A DNA stretch of 64,000 nucleotides from Crassaminicella profunda (GCF_019884785.1 NZ_CP082326.1:613355-677354); one strand, 5' to 3'. Shown: positions 9,437-20,138, counted from the first letter of the stretch. The notes: generated by a model not told the origin, from the sequence alone. A program made the numbers and translations.

Positions 9437-10612
9437 ATGGAAAAGAAGATGATTGGGGAAAAGATTGATGGGGTAAAAGATGAGTTGTTGGATTTAACAG
9501 AAAAAATCCATGCTCATCCTGAGGTTGCCTTTGAGGAATATAAAGCTTCAGGATGGATGATTGATTTATTAAGAACCCATGGATTTTTAGTAGATGAGAA
9601 AATTGGGGGATTGGATACAGCCTTTAGAGCTAGATTTAAAGGGAAAAAAGATGGACCGAAAATAGCTTTCATAGCAGAATATGATGCTCTTCCTAAGATT
9701 GGTCACGGATGTGGCCACAATATTATTGCAACTTGTTCCGTAGGTGCTGCCATAGGACTTAGTAAATGTATGAAAGATTTAGCAGGAGAAGTAATATTAA
9801 TGGGTACCCCTGCTGAAGAAGGGGGTGGCGGAAAAATAATTCTTTTAGAAAATAATGAGTTTAATGATGTTGATTATGCCTTGATGATTCATCCTACTTC
9901 ATCTAGATCAATCATTGGTAGAGGTGGATTGGCTGCTACAAGAGTAACGGTTGAATTTAGAGGACGCGCTGCTCATTCCTCTTCCCCTGAAAGAGGAATC
10001 AATGCACTCAGTGCAGTGATTCAAACATTTAATGGGATTGATGCATTAAGACCAACCTTTGATATGAAGTCAAATATCAATGGAATTATTACAAAGGGTG
10101 GAGATGCAGCAAATATTATTCCTGAATATGCAAGGAGTGATTTTAGTGTAAGAGCAAGGACTTTAAGGGAGCTTGAAAAATTAGTACAAAAAATAAAGCA
10201 AGTTGTAAAAGCTAGTGAAATCCTTACAGGAGCAAAGGCTACAGTGGGCATAGAAAGAATGTATGCAGAAAGATATCCCAATATGGCTATTGCAGAAACT
10301 TTTAAGGAGAATATGAAGGTTTTAGGGGAAGAAATGGGTTATCCTGATCCCAATGAAAAGGTAGGATCATCAGATATTGGCAATGTAACGTTAAAAATTC
10401 CTGCCATTCATTCCTACTTAAAAATTGCAGAAGATACCATGAATGCCCATTCCATAGAATTTGCCCATGCAGCCATTTCAGAAAGAGCAAAAGAAGTAGC
10501 TATAAAAGGAGCTAAGGGGCTTGCTATGACTGGATATGACATTTTAACAAATGAAGGATTAAGAGAAAAAATTAAAAAGGAATTTGAAGAAAAGGTTCCA
10601 AAAGTTTATTAA
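9437..10612 (+). CDS. M20-family amidohydrolase/peptidase (PM20D2/AbgB-like)
   Basis: A 391-residue zinc or manganese amidohydrolase, probably cytoplasmic. Visible family motifs are HAHPEVAFEEYKAS, AEYDALPKIGHGCGHN (metal Cys/His cluster), GTPAEEGGGGK (catalytic and metal glutamates), MMIHP and a dimerisation-domain motif AAHSSSPERGINAL. The family removes acyl or p-aminobenzoyl groups from amino acids or splits unusual dipeptides. Start 9437 is used because AAGGGGGAGA precedes it; the longer frame from 9398 has no suitable site. Its place after the importer suggests it processes the imported compound. Confidence 0.9.
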   Translation: MEKKMIGEKIDGVKDELLDLTEKIHAHPEVAFEEYKASGWMIDLLRTHGFLVDEKIGGLDTAFRARFKGKKDGPKIAFIAEYDALPKIGHGCGHNIIATCSVGAAIGLSKCMKDLAGEVILMGTPAEEGGGGKIILLENNEFNDVDYALMIHPTSSRSIIGRGGLAATRVTVEFRGRAAHSSSPERGINALSAVIQTFNGIDALRPTFDMKSNINGIITKGGDAANIIPEYARSDFSVRARTLRELEKLVQKIKQVVKASEILTGAKATVGIERMYAERYPNMAIAETFKENMKVLGEEMGYPDPNEKVGSSDIGNVTLKIPAIHSYLKIAEDTMNAHSIEFAHAAISERAKEVAIKGAKGLAMTGYDILTNEGLREKIKKEFEEKVPKVY

Positions 10613-10645
10613 AAATATATTGAATTTCAAAAGGGAGTGTCAATC

Positions 10646-11815
10646 ATGTTATCAATCATCAATGGAAAAATCCTGACTATGGATCAAAGAGTAATAGAGA
10701 AAGGGTATATCATCATAAAAAACGGTAAAATCAAAGACATAGGAGTAGGAGAAGGAAAAAATATTCCTGAAAATGGGGAGGTTATCGATGCACAAGGAAA
10801 AATCGTCCTACCAGGATTCATCGATGCCCATACCCACATAGGTCTTGTAGAAAGTAGTATAGGATTTGAAGGAGCGGATCACAATGAAAAAACAAATCCT
10901 ATCAATCCACAGCTTCGAGCCATTGATTCAATTAATCCTTCAGATATAGCATTTAAAGAAGCTATAGAAGGGGGAATCACTTGTACGGCAGCCGGGCCAG
11001 GAAGTTCAAATGTACTAGGAGGACAATTTAGTGCCATTAAAACCTATGGCAATAGAATCGATGATATGATTTTAAAAGAAAATATTGGGATGAAATGTGC
11101 TTTTGGAGAAAATCCAAAAAGAAATTATAATGAAAAGGGAAAAATGCCTATGACACGAATGGGGATTGCCTCTTTACTTCGGGAAGCTCTTTTTAAAGCA
11201 AAAGATTACAAAAAAAGAATAGATGAGGCTGGGGAAGATTACTTAAAAAGACCTGCCTTTGATATGAAGCTTGAAAGCTTAATTCCTGTAATCAACAAGG
11301 AAATCCCATTAAAAGTACATGCCCATAGAGCAGATGATATGTTTACGGCTATTCGAATTGCAAAAGAATTTGATGTAAATATGACACTAGATCATTGTAC
11401 AGAAGGACACTTAATTGCCGAGGAAATAAAAAAAGAAGGTCTTCATGCAATTGTAGGACCCTCCTTAACCCATAGAAGCAAGTTTGAACTTTCAAATAGA
11501 ACCTTTGAAACGCCAAAAATTTTATCAGAAGCAGGGATCAAAATTGCATTGATGACAGATCATCCTGTGATTCCCCTTCAGTATTTATCCTTATGTGCAG
11601 CTTTAGCCGTTAAGGCTGGAATGGATGAAGAAGAAGCACTAAAGGCCATTACCATTTATCCTGCTGAAATTTTAGGTATTGATGCATCTGTAGGAAGCTT
11701 AAAAGTTGGGAAAGATGCAGATGTTGTTATTTGGGAGAAACATCCATTTATTACCCAGGCGAAGGTAGAATATACGATTATTAATGGTAAGGTTGTATAT
11801 AAGAGATCCAATTAG
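10646..11815 (+). CDS. Amidohydrolase, imidazolonepropionase-like (COG1228)
   Basis: A 389-residue TIM-barrel metal hydrolase. The motifs are LPGFIDAHTHIG (first metal HxH), KVHAHRADDM, LDHCTEGH, and ALMTDHPVIPL (final Asp). The C-terminal strand-rich segment AVGSLKVGKDADVVIWEKHP-like is diagnostic of PF01979 proteins. Several COG1228 members are peptidases for Xaa-Pro or Xaa-Arg dipeptides, which would fit a peptide-uptake operon; the exact substrate is unknown. Start 10646 has AAAGGGAG 8 nt upstream. Confidence 0.87.
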   Translation: MLSIINGKILTMDQRVIEKGYIIIKNGKIKDIGVGEGKNIPENGEVIDAQGKIVLPGFIDAHTHIGLVESSIGFEGADHNEKTNPINPQLRAIDSINPSDIAFKEAIEGGITCTAAGPGSSNVLGGQFSAIKTYGNRIDDMILKENIGMKCAFGENPKRNYNEKGKMPMTRMGIASLLREALFKAKDYKKRIDEAGEDYLKRPAFDMKLESLIPVINKEIPLKVHAHRADDMFTAIRIAKEFDVNMTLDHCTEGHLIAEEIKKEGLHAIVGPSLTHRSKFELSNRTFETPKILSEAGIKIALMTDHPVIPLQYLSLCAALAVKAGMDEEEALKAITIYPAEILGIDASVGSLKVGKDADVVIWEKHPFITQAKVEYTIINGKVVYKRSN

Positions 11816-11908
11816 AGATTGATCTCATTCAATATAGTATTTTTATTGTAATTTACATAAATGGTAAAGATGTTTAAAAAAATAATTAAAATAGATAATA
11901 TTGATAAA

Positions 11909-11950
11909 AGAAGATAGAATACTTCTAAATGGAGGAAATATCTTCTTTTT
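11909..11950 (+). repeat. Dispersed hairpin repeat, copy 3 (terminator-like)
   Basis: Follows the amidohydrolase and ends the peptide locus. It carries GAATAC in place of GAGTAC. The 25 nt before it match copy 2, and the following TACAAAACCATTAG resembles the tail of copies 9 and 11. Confidence 0.8.
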
Positions 11951-12058
11951 ATTGTACAAAACCATTAGTTCCTATAGAAAGAAAATTGACAATTCTAGCA
12001 GAATCTTGTATAAGTGAAGTGGATAAAAAATTTAAATCAATTTAGTGGAGGGACCAAA

Positions 12059-12799
12059 ATGGCTACATGGAAGAAAAAATTAGCATTTTACTTTGTGATC
12101 ATCTCATTGATCATGTATTTTATTCATTATACGATTTTTAAAGACTTTTATTTTATTTCAAAGTATGTGATGGCTCAGCTTGGATTTTTGCCTATATCTA
12201 CATTGATCGTTGGGATCGTTATTAATCAGTTCATGGCCAATAGACAGAAAAAAGAAATGCTTGAAAAATTAAATAAACTTATCAGTGTATTTTTCAACGA
12301 AGTAGGGCAAAAACTTGTTTTTGTTATGAAGGAATTTCAAGTGGATCATCAATCTTTTTATGAAAATTTTAAGGACATTGAGCATTGGGAAGATAGAGAT
12401 TTTCATAACATGAAAAGAAAACTCTTAGATTATGAGTATACTATTGATATAAATCTTGGGGACCTTCAAAAATTAAAAGAACTGCTTCAGCAAGAAAGGC
12501 AATTTATGATCGATTTACTTGAAAATCAAAATCTTCTTGAACATGATAAATTTACAGATCTTATATGGGCAATACTTCATATTAATAATGAATTTATGGT
12601 ACAGGATAGATTAGACACACTTACAAAAGAGGATATGGAACATATTACTGGGGATATCCTTCGGGCTTATAAACTTTTGGTCCTTGAATGGATGGATCAT
12701 ATGAAACATATAAAAGACAATTATCCGTATCTGTTCTCCTTAGCATTGAGAACAATGGCCTTAAGAGAACAAAGAAAAATAAAAAAAAGTAAAGAATGA
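12059..12799 (+). CDS. Two-helix membrane protein of unknown function
   Basis: A 246-residue protein I do not recognise. Two hydrophobic segments (about 8-28 and 38-60) are followed by a charged, probably helical cytoplasmic region rich in Lys, Glu and Asp. It starts at 12059 behind GGAGGG; an in-frame ATG at 12014 lacks a ribosome binding site. It precedes the giant repeat protein on the same strand with a 76-nt gap containing a separate promoter-like sequence, so co-function is only a guess. Confidence 0.75.
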   Translation: MATWKKKLAFYFVIISLIMYFIHYTIFKDFYFISKYVMAQLGFLPISTLIVGIVINQFMANRQKKEMLEKLNKLISVFFNEVGQKLVFVMKEFQVDHQSFYENFKDIEHWEDRDFHNMKRKLLDYEYTIDINLGDLQKLKELLQQERQFMIDLLENQNLLEHDKFTDLIWAILHINNEFMVQDRLDTLTKEDMEHITGDILRAYKLLVLEWMDHMKHIKDNYPYLFSLALRTMALREQRKIKKSKE

Positions 12800-12815
12800 G
12801 AGGATAATTATTTCG

Positions 12816-12844
12816 GTCAATAAAATAAAACATCAGCATATAAT
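12816..12844 (+). promoter_or_regulatory. Possible promoter of the giant repeat gene (sigma-E-like or sigma-A)
   Basis: CATATAAT (12837-12844) differs by one base from the sporulation sigma-E -10 consensus CATACAAT and lies 14 nt after GTCAATA, a weak -35. The same bases include TATAAT, so a sigma-A promoter with a poor -35 is equally possible. It is about 30 nt upstream of the start codon. Confidence 0.35.
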
Positions 12845-12875
12845 AGTATAAATTTTAAAATACGAGGTGATGTTT

Positions 12876-15800
12876 ATGGCGATTGATCCTTCTAATTTTC
12901 TTTTAAATACATCCCCAAATCCATCGAGTGCTGTTATTGGTATGAATGCCACTCTTAATCTATTATTTTCAAACACAAGTGCTACAGAAAGAGGATATAA
13001 CTTAACTACTGAAGTTACCCTTCCAGATGGAGTATCATTTGTGGGTAGTTCTGTTGTTCCTACATCCATCGTCAACAATCCATCAGGAACCATTACAATT
13101 CAATGGATCAATATTAAAGATTTAGCGCCAAACGAAATAGACTATAATATTGAACTTACGCTAAAAGCGGATGAAAATTTCAGATCTACAGGGTTAGCTG
13201 TACCTTTTGATATACCCATCTCTAGTATTGATGTAAGGGCAACCGTGGATACCTTACCTCGAGGAAATGATGATCCAGGAAATATAAAAATAACAAAAGA
13301 TGTATCTGAAAACTTTATTCCATTAAGATATGATTTATTAAAATCTGCCCCTGGTAAGATGCCAAAAGGTGCGGGTTTTATTTCTCCTATCTTATCTCCT
13401 AGATGGCCTTATCCGTATACGTTAACCGTTATGAATAACAGCAGAGAACCATCTGTTGTAACATTAGTAGATAATCTTCCTAATGGTGTTCGCTATTTAG
13501 GAGGATTAAGTGTTACGGGCCCTGATGCAGGATCTTTATCTTCTCCAACAATTATTACCCCTAGTGGTCCTGGTAGTCAGGATTTTGTAACTTTAGATTG
13601 GGGAAGTGTTACACTATCTTCTAATGCTGTAAATATTATTACCTTTAATGCTGCTATTTGGGATAATTATACAGTAAATGGTATTGAGAATAGTGGTGTA
13701 AGAATTCCTCATAGAACGCCTCTTGAAAATATTGCTACGCTTAATGGTTTGTCAGGTCCAGTTGAAGGTCATGTTAAGACAAATGCCATGGATGCTACGA
13801 TCAACAAAAGTATCAATAAAAGTATTACAGATGTAGGTGAAATTAATACGTATACCCTAACTTATCGAATAAATCAATATGATGATGTAGGATCTTTTGT
13901 CATTACAGATATCATTGGTGATGGGCAAAGGTATAATATTGGATCAGCATCCATTGTACCTAATTCTGTTACAGTTAATCTGGATGGAACAACCATACTG
14001 ATTTGGAATTTAGGGATTAGAACAACGGGAACAACTGGAACAATCACATTTAGAACGACAGTAAATCCAAATTATTCAACTACCAATCCAGTAGCAGCAG
14101 GAGATACCCTTTTAAATGATGTGGATATTGATGGAACCAATCAAACAACATCAACACCTACACCAGATAGATCTAGTGCAAGTACATCCATCAAAAAGCC
14201 AAATATCAAAAAGGAAATATTAAACTATTACTATAAGGATGGAACATTAAAAGCCATTAATGTAGCAGCACCAAAAGATCTAGTTGAATTTAGAATAACA
14301 TATAGTTCAAATGGGATTCAAGCATCTCAACGAAACATTGAAATCGATGAATATGCACCATCCAATATGGGACCATTAAGTGCTAGTTTACCAGTTGTTT
14401 ATAGCAGTACTTTTCCAGGTACATTTAGTCCATTTACGGTTACACCAAACGGACTAAGATGGAGCTTAGGAACAATCCCTGGTAATAGTACATGGATTGC
14501 TACATTTAAAGTACCTGTAAAGGACATTGAATTTGTTGGTTCTAGAAATAATCTTGCAAAATTAGCAGGTGAAAATACATTAGGCTTTGCATACAGCGAT
14601 AGAGATCAAGTAGCAGTAAATTTTGGAAAACCCAATATTAAATTTAGAAAAACGGTCAATGGGCCTAATAAAAATGCCATAAAAATAGGAGAAACATACA
14701 CCTATTCAATTACTGTTTCTAATCCTCAGAATGCAAGAGGAACAGTGGTTGACGCCTTTGAAATGGATTTGACAGATGTAATCCCAAATGATTTAATCTA
14801 CAATGGAAATTATAGTGTTACAGGTACAGGTTCTTATACTACACCTGTATTTTCAGGGCAGAATGTATCTATGACCATAAAGAAACTTGCACCAGATGAA
14901 AGTATTACTTTAAATTTTCAAGTAACTGTAGATAGTACAATCGCTAGTGGTGAAACTTTTAGAAATAATGCAGTCCTTCAAAGACCTTATTCACAACCAG
15001 ATAGATCTTATCAGTATAAAGGATCATCTTTTAAAGCTAGAGCCACTTTAAAAGCTGAAGGAATTAAACTAACAAAACTTATCAGTCCGACTTTTGCAAA
15101 AATTGGTGATGTGGTAAGTTATATTATTCAAGCAACGGTGCCATTAGGTACAAAAGCTTATGATATAGAACTAATAGATAAATTTCCAAATGCTACTCAA
15201 CTCTTTATAGTTGGAAGTGCCACTGTAGATGGTTCTTTTGTTACGCCTAGTGTAGCTTCGGGTGTTATTACTTTTCCTGAAATTGATGTTGTGGATGCTA
15301 CAACGAAGGAAGTAATGATTACTTATGCATTTAATGTAAGAATTACAGGTGGAACCCATGTACCTCCTTATATTGAGAATCAAATCAATAGAGCTACTAT
15401 AAAATGGGATTTTGAAGAAGGAAAACCTGCTGTACCTGTGATTACTACTGCAACACTTCAGGTAAGAACTCCTCATCTTAGAGGGTTAAAACAGCAACGA
15501 AATGCTACAACGGGTGGGAATTTTAGAACCCAAAGATTAAATTATGAGGTTGGAGATGTTATTGAATACCTTATTTCTATAACAAATGATGGCGCTGAAA
15601 GAGCTTTTGATTCTGTTATTGTAGATGTATTAGATCCACTACTGTCTTTTAATACAGGTTCTATTTCAACTACAAATGGTTCAGCCAATGAATCTGGAGG
15701 AACCATTATATGGAGTATACCTGTTCTTGAAGTTGGTGAAACTGCTACCCTTAAATTTGCTGTAACAACTTTAGCAGGCATTGCAGCAGGTGGAAATATA

Positions 15801-18800
15801 TTGGACACGGCTTCCTATAAGTATAATACAAATAACAATGGCTTTGGAATAGAATTTGGCCCCGATACCACAAATACGGTACGACTTAGATCTCCTTTTG
15901 TCAAAATAGTAAAAGGATCTTCTCTATTAGAAGGAGAAATTGGTGATGACATTCTCTATAGTATTACGCTCACTGTGCCAAATGGAACAATAGCCTATAC
16001 CCCAAGAGTACAAGATACACTACCAACAGGGCAAGTGTATATTGGACCATCTATAAGACAGGAAGTACCAAATCCGCCTGTAACAGTTACTCCAAGCTCT
16101 TTAAGTCCCATTACCTTTGATAGTGTTACTATTGATGCAACATCTGGAGAAAAAATCATCATATATCGCTTTGTAGCAAGGATCATAGATGCTACACACA
16201 ATCCGCCATTTACAGAAATTCAGACAAATGAGTCTCAAGTAAAATGGGCCATACAACCAGGAGGAGCTTTAGTAAGAACAAGAGAATCTAATATTGATAT
16301 CACGGCAAAAACACCAAATGCAACGGTACGGAAAGAACAAAAAAAAGCTTTAGATCCAAATTATACGATAGACAATATTTCTGCCTTGCCAGATGATGAA
16401 ATTCATTACCGATTAACCATCCATTCAAATGGTGCAACAACGGCGTATAATGTAAAAGTAAAAGATGTATTGAATGATTTTTTAGACTATGACAGCATGA
16501 TTGTAGGACCTTCTCCTAGCATATCTGGAAATACATTAGAATGGAATATAGGAAATATTCATAAGGTCGATACTTTTATACTAGAATTTGCAGTAAAAGT
16601 AAAGTCTGGAATAGGTGCAGGAGCACAAATTCCTGATGAAGTAAAAGTATTTTATGATTCAAGCCATGTAAATCCTAAAACTTATCATACAAATTCTAAT
16701 AAAGTAATCATTGATATTCCTCCTGTGCAGTTTGAAAAAATTGCTGATAAAGTTCTTGCAGCCATGGGGGATGAAATAACCTACACCTTAAGAGTCATTG
16801 TTCCAAATGGTGTGAATGCTTATAATGTGGTAATACAAGATGAAATACCATTTTGTCAAGAATATAAACCTTTAAGCTGGATGCCTGGAACGCCTGTTGT
16901 ATCTCCATCTTTAAGAGCGATCACATACAATGAACCTATTTCTCCATTAACGGGTATAAATGAATATACTTTTAAAACCATTGTAATGTGCAATAGAGTA
17001 GAAGTTCAAAGAAATAAAGCCCAACTTTTCTGGAATATTACACCATCAGGTCCTCAAGCGCCACCAATTTCTAAGTTTGCAGAGGTTACTGTGAAAAATC
17101 CTAATGTAGTTGTAACAAAAGAACAAAGTAAAAACCCGACAGGACCATTTACAAAAGATTTGCTAAAAGGTGTAGAAGCAGATGATTCAATCTATTATAA
17201 AATAACCCTCGAAAATAAAGGGCAAACACCAGCTTATAATATTATAACCACAGATGTACTTGATCCTAATTTAATCTACAGGGGTCCTATTGGAAGCTAT
17301 GATGGTACAATTAGCCCCGATCCTCCAACAGGAAGTCCTGATGGTACAATAACATGGAGCGTGCCTAGTTTAGGACCTAATTCTTCTACAACTTTGATTT
17401 TTCAAGTAGATATTGTATCAGGATTTGTGGCGGGCACAAATGTAATCAACCAGGCTTCTACAAAATTTGATACATCCATTACAAATCCAGTTACATTAGG
17501 GCCTGTTTTATCTAATCAAGTAGGTTTTGAATTTATATTTCCTACGATTCTTAAAACTGTAGATGATGACAGTAGATTCTTAGGAGATACGGTAACCTAT
17601 ATGGTAGAAATAGATATTTTAGCTGGAAGTATTGCTTATGATGCGCAAGTTACAGATATTCTACCACCTGGTCAAAGCTATATACCAAATACTTTAAGAA
17701 AAGATGGATTGGAAATAACACCGTATTCTACTTCTCCATTTATACTTGAAGCACCTCAAACTTTAGGAGAAGGGAAGATTATTTATACTTTCCAGGCTAA
17801 AATTGATTATATGCTATTAATGCCTCAAGATAAGCAGAACAACGAAGCTGTTCTCACATGGAAAACAGATCCACTACAGCCTCCGAAATCTATTAACAGT
17901 ACGGCATCTGTATATGTAACAGATAGTAATATAAACATATCAAAAGCTCAGAGGAATTTTACAACCCATGGAGCAGTACCTTTTACTAAAGAGCCTATAC
18001 AAGTTGCTGCTTTAGATATTATTCACTACGAACTAACAGTAGAAAACTTGAGTGCTACAAATACAATCTATAATGTGAATGCAAAAGATATTTTAGATGA
18101 TGGATTTAAGTTTATAGGTCAAGTGGAGCCATTTCCGCCAGGGGTTATTACTCATACAGGAGAGCCTAGCAATGGAGAAATTACATGGCGCATCGAATCT
18201 ATTCCATCTTCACAAAAGTATAGTGCAATCATTGCAGTAAAAGTACTGCCAGGGGCTGGGGCACAAAGCAGTATTTTAAATAAAGCATCTGCAACCTTTT
18301 CAGCAGTTAAAGGAGTTCCGATTATCACATATGGACCGAAAGTCTCTAATACAGTAGAAGCAAAATTACCATCTTTAGAAATAGAAAAGAGTGTTTCAAA
18401 GGATGTATTAGAAATTGGAGAAATCATAACCTATACACTAGATGTAATCGTACCAAAGGGTACAACGGCTTATAATGTTGTTGTAAAAGATACACTACCG
18501 CCACAACAAAGCTATGTGGGAGAAGCCACAAGAAATGGCGTAGCTGTATTTCCAAGTGTTGATGGTCAGGAGATCACTTTTGATACAGAAGATCGTATTG
18601 ATACATCTATTACCTATACTTTTAAAGCAAGAGTTGTTAAAGGAAATTTATCTCCTCCATACACACAAATACAAACAAATCATGTCCATGTGAATTGGAA
18701 TATGGATCCATTGGGTACACCTGCAACACCCGGATCAGCTTCGAAAGAGGTAACCGTAAAGAGTTCATTTTTCTTCATAGGAAAAGAGCAAAGAAATGTT

Positions 18801-20138
18801 ACAAAAGAAACAACCTTTGATACAAAGGAATTATCTGTTGAGGTGGGAGATTTATTAGAATTTAGACTTGTAGCACACAACTTTGGAGAAGCTTCTGCTT
18901 ATGATGTTGTCATAACAGATGTATTAAGTAAGTTTGATAAATATATAAAAGTAGTATCGGTTTCATTAGGGAATGTTGAATTTAATCAAACGAATAATAC
19001 AGTTATTTGGACGATAGATGATTTACCCCCTCAAGCAGTTGAATTTATGATCTTTCAAATAGAAATATTAGGTGGAATCCCGGCAGGTGGAACAGATTCC
19101 AATATTGCTACAGCCCTTTATAATACCAATAAGACGACACCAATTACTTTTGGACCTATTAAAAGCAACCAAGTAGTCCATATATATCCAAACGTTAGGG
19201 TTAAAAAGACATCTGATTTTACTTATACAGTTGTTGGAGATACCATCACGTATACAGTTAATTTTACACTTCCTAAAGGGACGATTGTGTATAACGGCCA
19301 GTTTATAGACACCTTGCCAATAGGGCAGACATATGATAATGATGCAACGTTAAATGGGAACCCCATTGAACCAGTAGAAATTGAGGGGCAACGAATTACC
19401 TTCCCGGTTGTTCCATATGCTGAGGCTAAAGATGGAGATTTAGATTTTACCTATGAATTTGAAGCTAAAATCACATCTGCCAATATAGTTTCTACCACAT
19501 TTACAGAGATCCAAACAAATGAAGCATTAGGAAAATGGTTTTTAACTCCTACAATCCCTGCACAACCAGTGAATGCTTTAAAGGATATTTATGTAACAGA
19601 TAGTAAGATTGAAATAAAAAAACTTCAAAGGAACACATCAATAGAGAGTGATTTTACTAGTGAACCCATTCGAGCCTCTAAAAACAATATTGTTGAATAT
19701 AGTTTAACTATAAAAAATACTGGACCTCGCAGCGTTTATAATATCATTATTCAAGATAACTTAGCCTTATCATTAAGCTTTATAAAGGCAATTTCTGTAT
19801 CAGAGGGTAATTTGGTTCACTCAGGAGAACCTTATGATGGTGTAGTCCTATGGACTTTACCTTCTCTAAAATCAGGAGATTCAGCAACAGCCATATTTTC
19901 TACTAAAATATTAAACACAGAAAGAAATACGATTAACTATGCAACAGGAAGTTTTAACATAACACCTACGAATCCAAATAAGTTTTTGACCAATCCATCC
20001 AATATTACAATCATAAAACCTAATAATTGTACTGCTGTTTTTACCATTGGCATTCATAGCCGTATTTATACAGAAAAAATTGTAGATTTGGTTATTCCTA
20101 CACATGGATATTGTCCTCCTAAAAATAAGGATCAATGA
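12876..20138 (+). CDS. Giant DUF11-type repeat protein
   Basis: A 2420-residue protein made of about 17 beta-sandwich repeats. Five less regular units come first. Then two unit types alternate six times with a period of about 820 nt. Type A (KxxxxxxLGDxxxYxxxxxxPxGTxAYxxxxxDxLP) starts near 15064, 15895, 16725, 17536, 18370 and 19190. Type B (KxQRNxT, VxxGDxxxYxLxxxNxGxxxAY, ending GPxxSNxV) starts near 15478, 16315, 17100, 17930, 18765 and 19602. It starts at 12876 (GAGGTGAT upstream). No signal peptide, transmembrane anchor, LPXTG or S-layer domain is visible, and the C-terminus is a short VDLVIPTHGYCPP tail. Secretion by another route or assembly on the spore by the mother cell are possible; function is unproven. 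Confidence 0.88.
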   Translation: MAIDPSNFLLNTSPNPSSAVIGMNATLNLLFSNTSATERGYNLTTEVTLPDGVSFVGSSVVPTSIVNNPSGTITIQWINIKDLAPNEIDYNIELTLKADENFRSTGLAVPFDIPISSIDVRATVDTLPRGNDDPGNIKITKDVSENFIPLRYDLLKSAPGKMPKGAGFISPILSPRWPYPYTLTVMNNSREPSVVTLVDNLPNGVRYLGGLSVTGPDAGSLSSPTIITPSGPGSQDFVTLDWGSVTLSSNAVNIITFNAAIWDNYTVNGIENSGVRIPHRTPLENIATLNGLSGPVEGHVKTNAMDATINKSINKSITDVGEINTYTLTYRINQYDDVGSFVITDIIGDGQRYNIGSASIVPNSVTVNLDGTTILIWNLGIRTTGTTGTITFRTTVNPNYSTTNPVAAGDTLLNDVDIDGTNQTTSTPTPDRSSASTSIKKPNIKKEILNYYYKDGTLKAINVAAPKDLVEFRITYSSNGIQASQRNIEIDEYAPSNMGPLSASLPVVYSSTFPGTFSPFTVTPNGLRWSLGTIPGNSTWIATFKVPVKDIEFVGSRNNLAKLAGENTLGFAYSDRDQVAVNFGKPNIKFRKTVNGPNKNAIKIGETYTYSITVSNPQNARGTVVDAFEMDLTDVIPNDLIYNGNYSVTGTGSYTTPVFSGQNVSMTIKKLAPDESITLNFQVTVDSTIASGETFRNNAVLQRPYSQPDRSYQYKGSSFKARATLKAEGIKLTKLISPTFAKIGDVVSYIIQATVPLGTKAYDIELIDKFPNATQLFIVGSATVDGSFVTPSVASGVITFPEIDVVDATTKEVMITYAFNVRITGGTHVPPYIENQINRATIKWDFEEGKPAVPVITTATLQVRTPHLRGLKQQRNATTGGNFRTQRLNYEVGDVIEYLISITNDGAERAFDSVIVDVLDPLLSFNTGSISTTNGSANESGGTIIWSIPVLEVGETATLKFAVTTLAGIAAGGNILDTASYKYNTNNNGFGIEFGPDTTNTVRLRSPFVKIVKGSSLLEGEIGDDILYSITLTVPNGTIAYTPRVQDTLPTGQVYIGPSIRQEVPNPPVTVTPSSLSPITFDSVTIDATSGEKIIIYRFVARIIDATHNPPFTEIQTNESQVKWAIQPGGALVRTRESNIDITAKTPNATVRKEQKKALDPNYTIDNISALPDDEIHYRLTIHSNGATTAYNVKVKDVLNDFLDYDSMIVGPSPSISGNTLEWNIGNIHKVDTFILEFAVKVKSGIGAGAQIPDEVKVFYDSSHVNPKTYHTNSNKVIIDIPPVQFEKIADKVLAAMGDEITYTLRVIVPNGVNAYNVVIQDEIPFCQEYKPLSWMPGTPVVSPSLRAITYNEPISPLTGINEYTFKTIVMCNRVEVQRNKAQLFWNITPSGPQAPPISKFAEVTVKNPNVVVTKEQSKNPTGPFTKDLLKGVEADDSIYYKITLENKGQTPAYNIITTDVLDPNLIYRGPIGSYDGTISPDPPTGSPDGTITWSVPSLGPNSSTTLIFQVDIVSGFVAGTNVINQASTKFDTSITNPVTLGPVLSNQVGFEFIFPTILKTVDDDSRFLGDTVTYMVEIDILAGSIAYDAQVTDILPPGQSYIPNTLRKDGLEITPYSTSPFILEAPQTLGEGKIIYTFQAKIDYMLLMPQDKQNNEAVLTWKTDPLQPPKSINSTASVYVTDSNINISKAQRNFTTHGAVPFTKEPIQVAALDIIHYELTVENLSATNTIYNVNAKDILDDGFKFIGQVEPFPPGVITHTGEPSNGEITWRIESIPSSQKYSAIIAVKVLPGAGAQSSILNKASATFSAVKGVPIITYGPKVSNTVEAKLPSLEIEKSVSKDVLEIGEIITYTLDVIVPKGTTAYNVVVKDTLPPQQSYVGEATRNGVAVFPSVDGQEITFDTEDRIDTSITYTFKARVVKGNLSPPYTQIQTNHVHVNWNMDPLGTPATPGSASKEVTVKSSFFFIGKEQRNVTKETTFDTKELSVEVGDLLEFRLVAHNFGEASAYDVVITDVLSKFDKYIKVVSVSLGNVEFNQTNNTVIWTIDDLPPQAVEFMIFQIEILGGIPAGGTDSNIATALYNTNKTTPITFGPIKSNQVVHIYPNVRVKKTSDFTYTVVGDTITYTVNFTLPKGTIVYNGQFIDTLPIGQTYDNDATLNGNPIEPVEIEGQRITFPVVPYAEAKDGDLDFTYEFEAKITSANIVSTTFTEIQTNEALGKWFLTPTIPAQPVNALKDIYVTDSKIEIKKLQRNTSIESDFTSEPIRASKNNIVEYSLTIKNTGPRSVYNIIIQDNLALSLSFIKAISVSEGNLVHSGEPYDGVVLWTLPSLKSGDSATAIFSTKILNTERNTINYATGSFNITPTNPNKFLTNPSNITIIKPNNCTAVFTIGIHSRIYTEKIVDLVIPTHGYCPPKNKDQ

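Noticed and set aside
15064-19985. Regularly spaced similar units that could be mistaken for a tandem DNA repeat or CRISPR-like array
   Set aside because: The units are about 410 nt, diverged at DNA level, in one open frame and encode protein domains.
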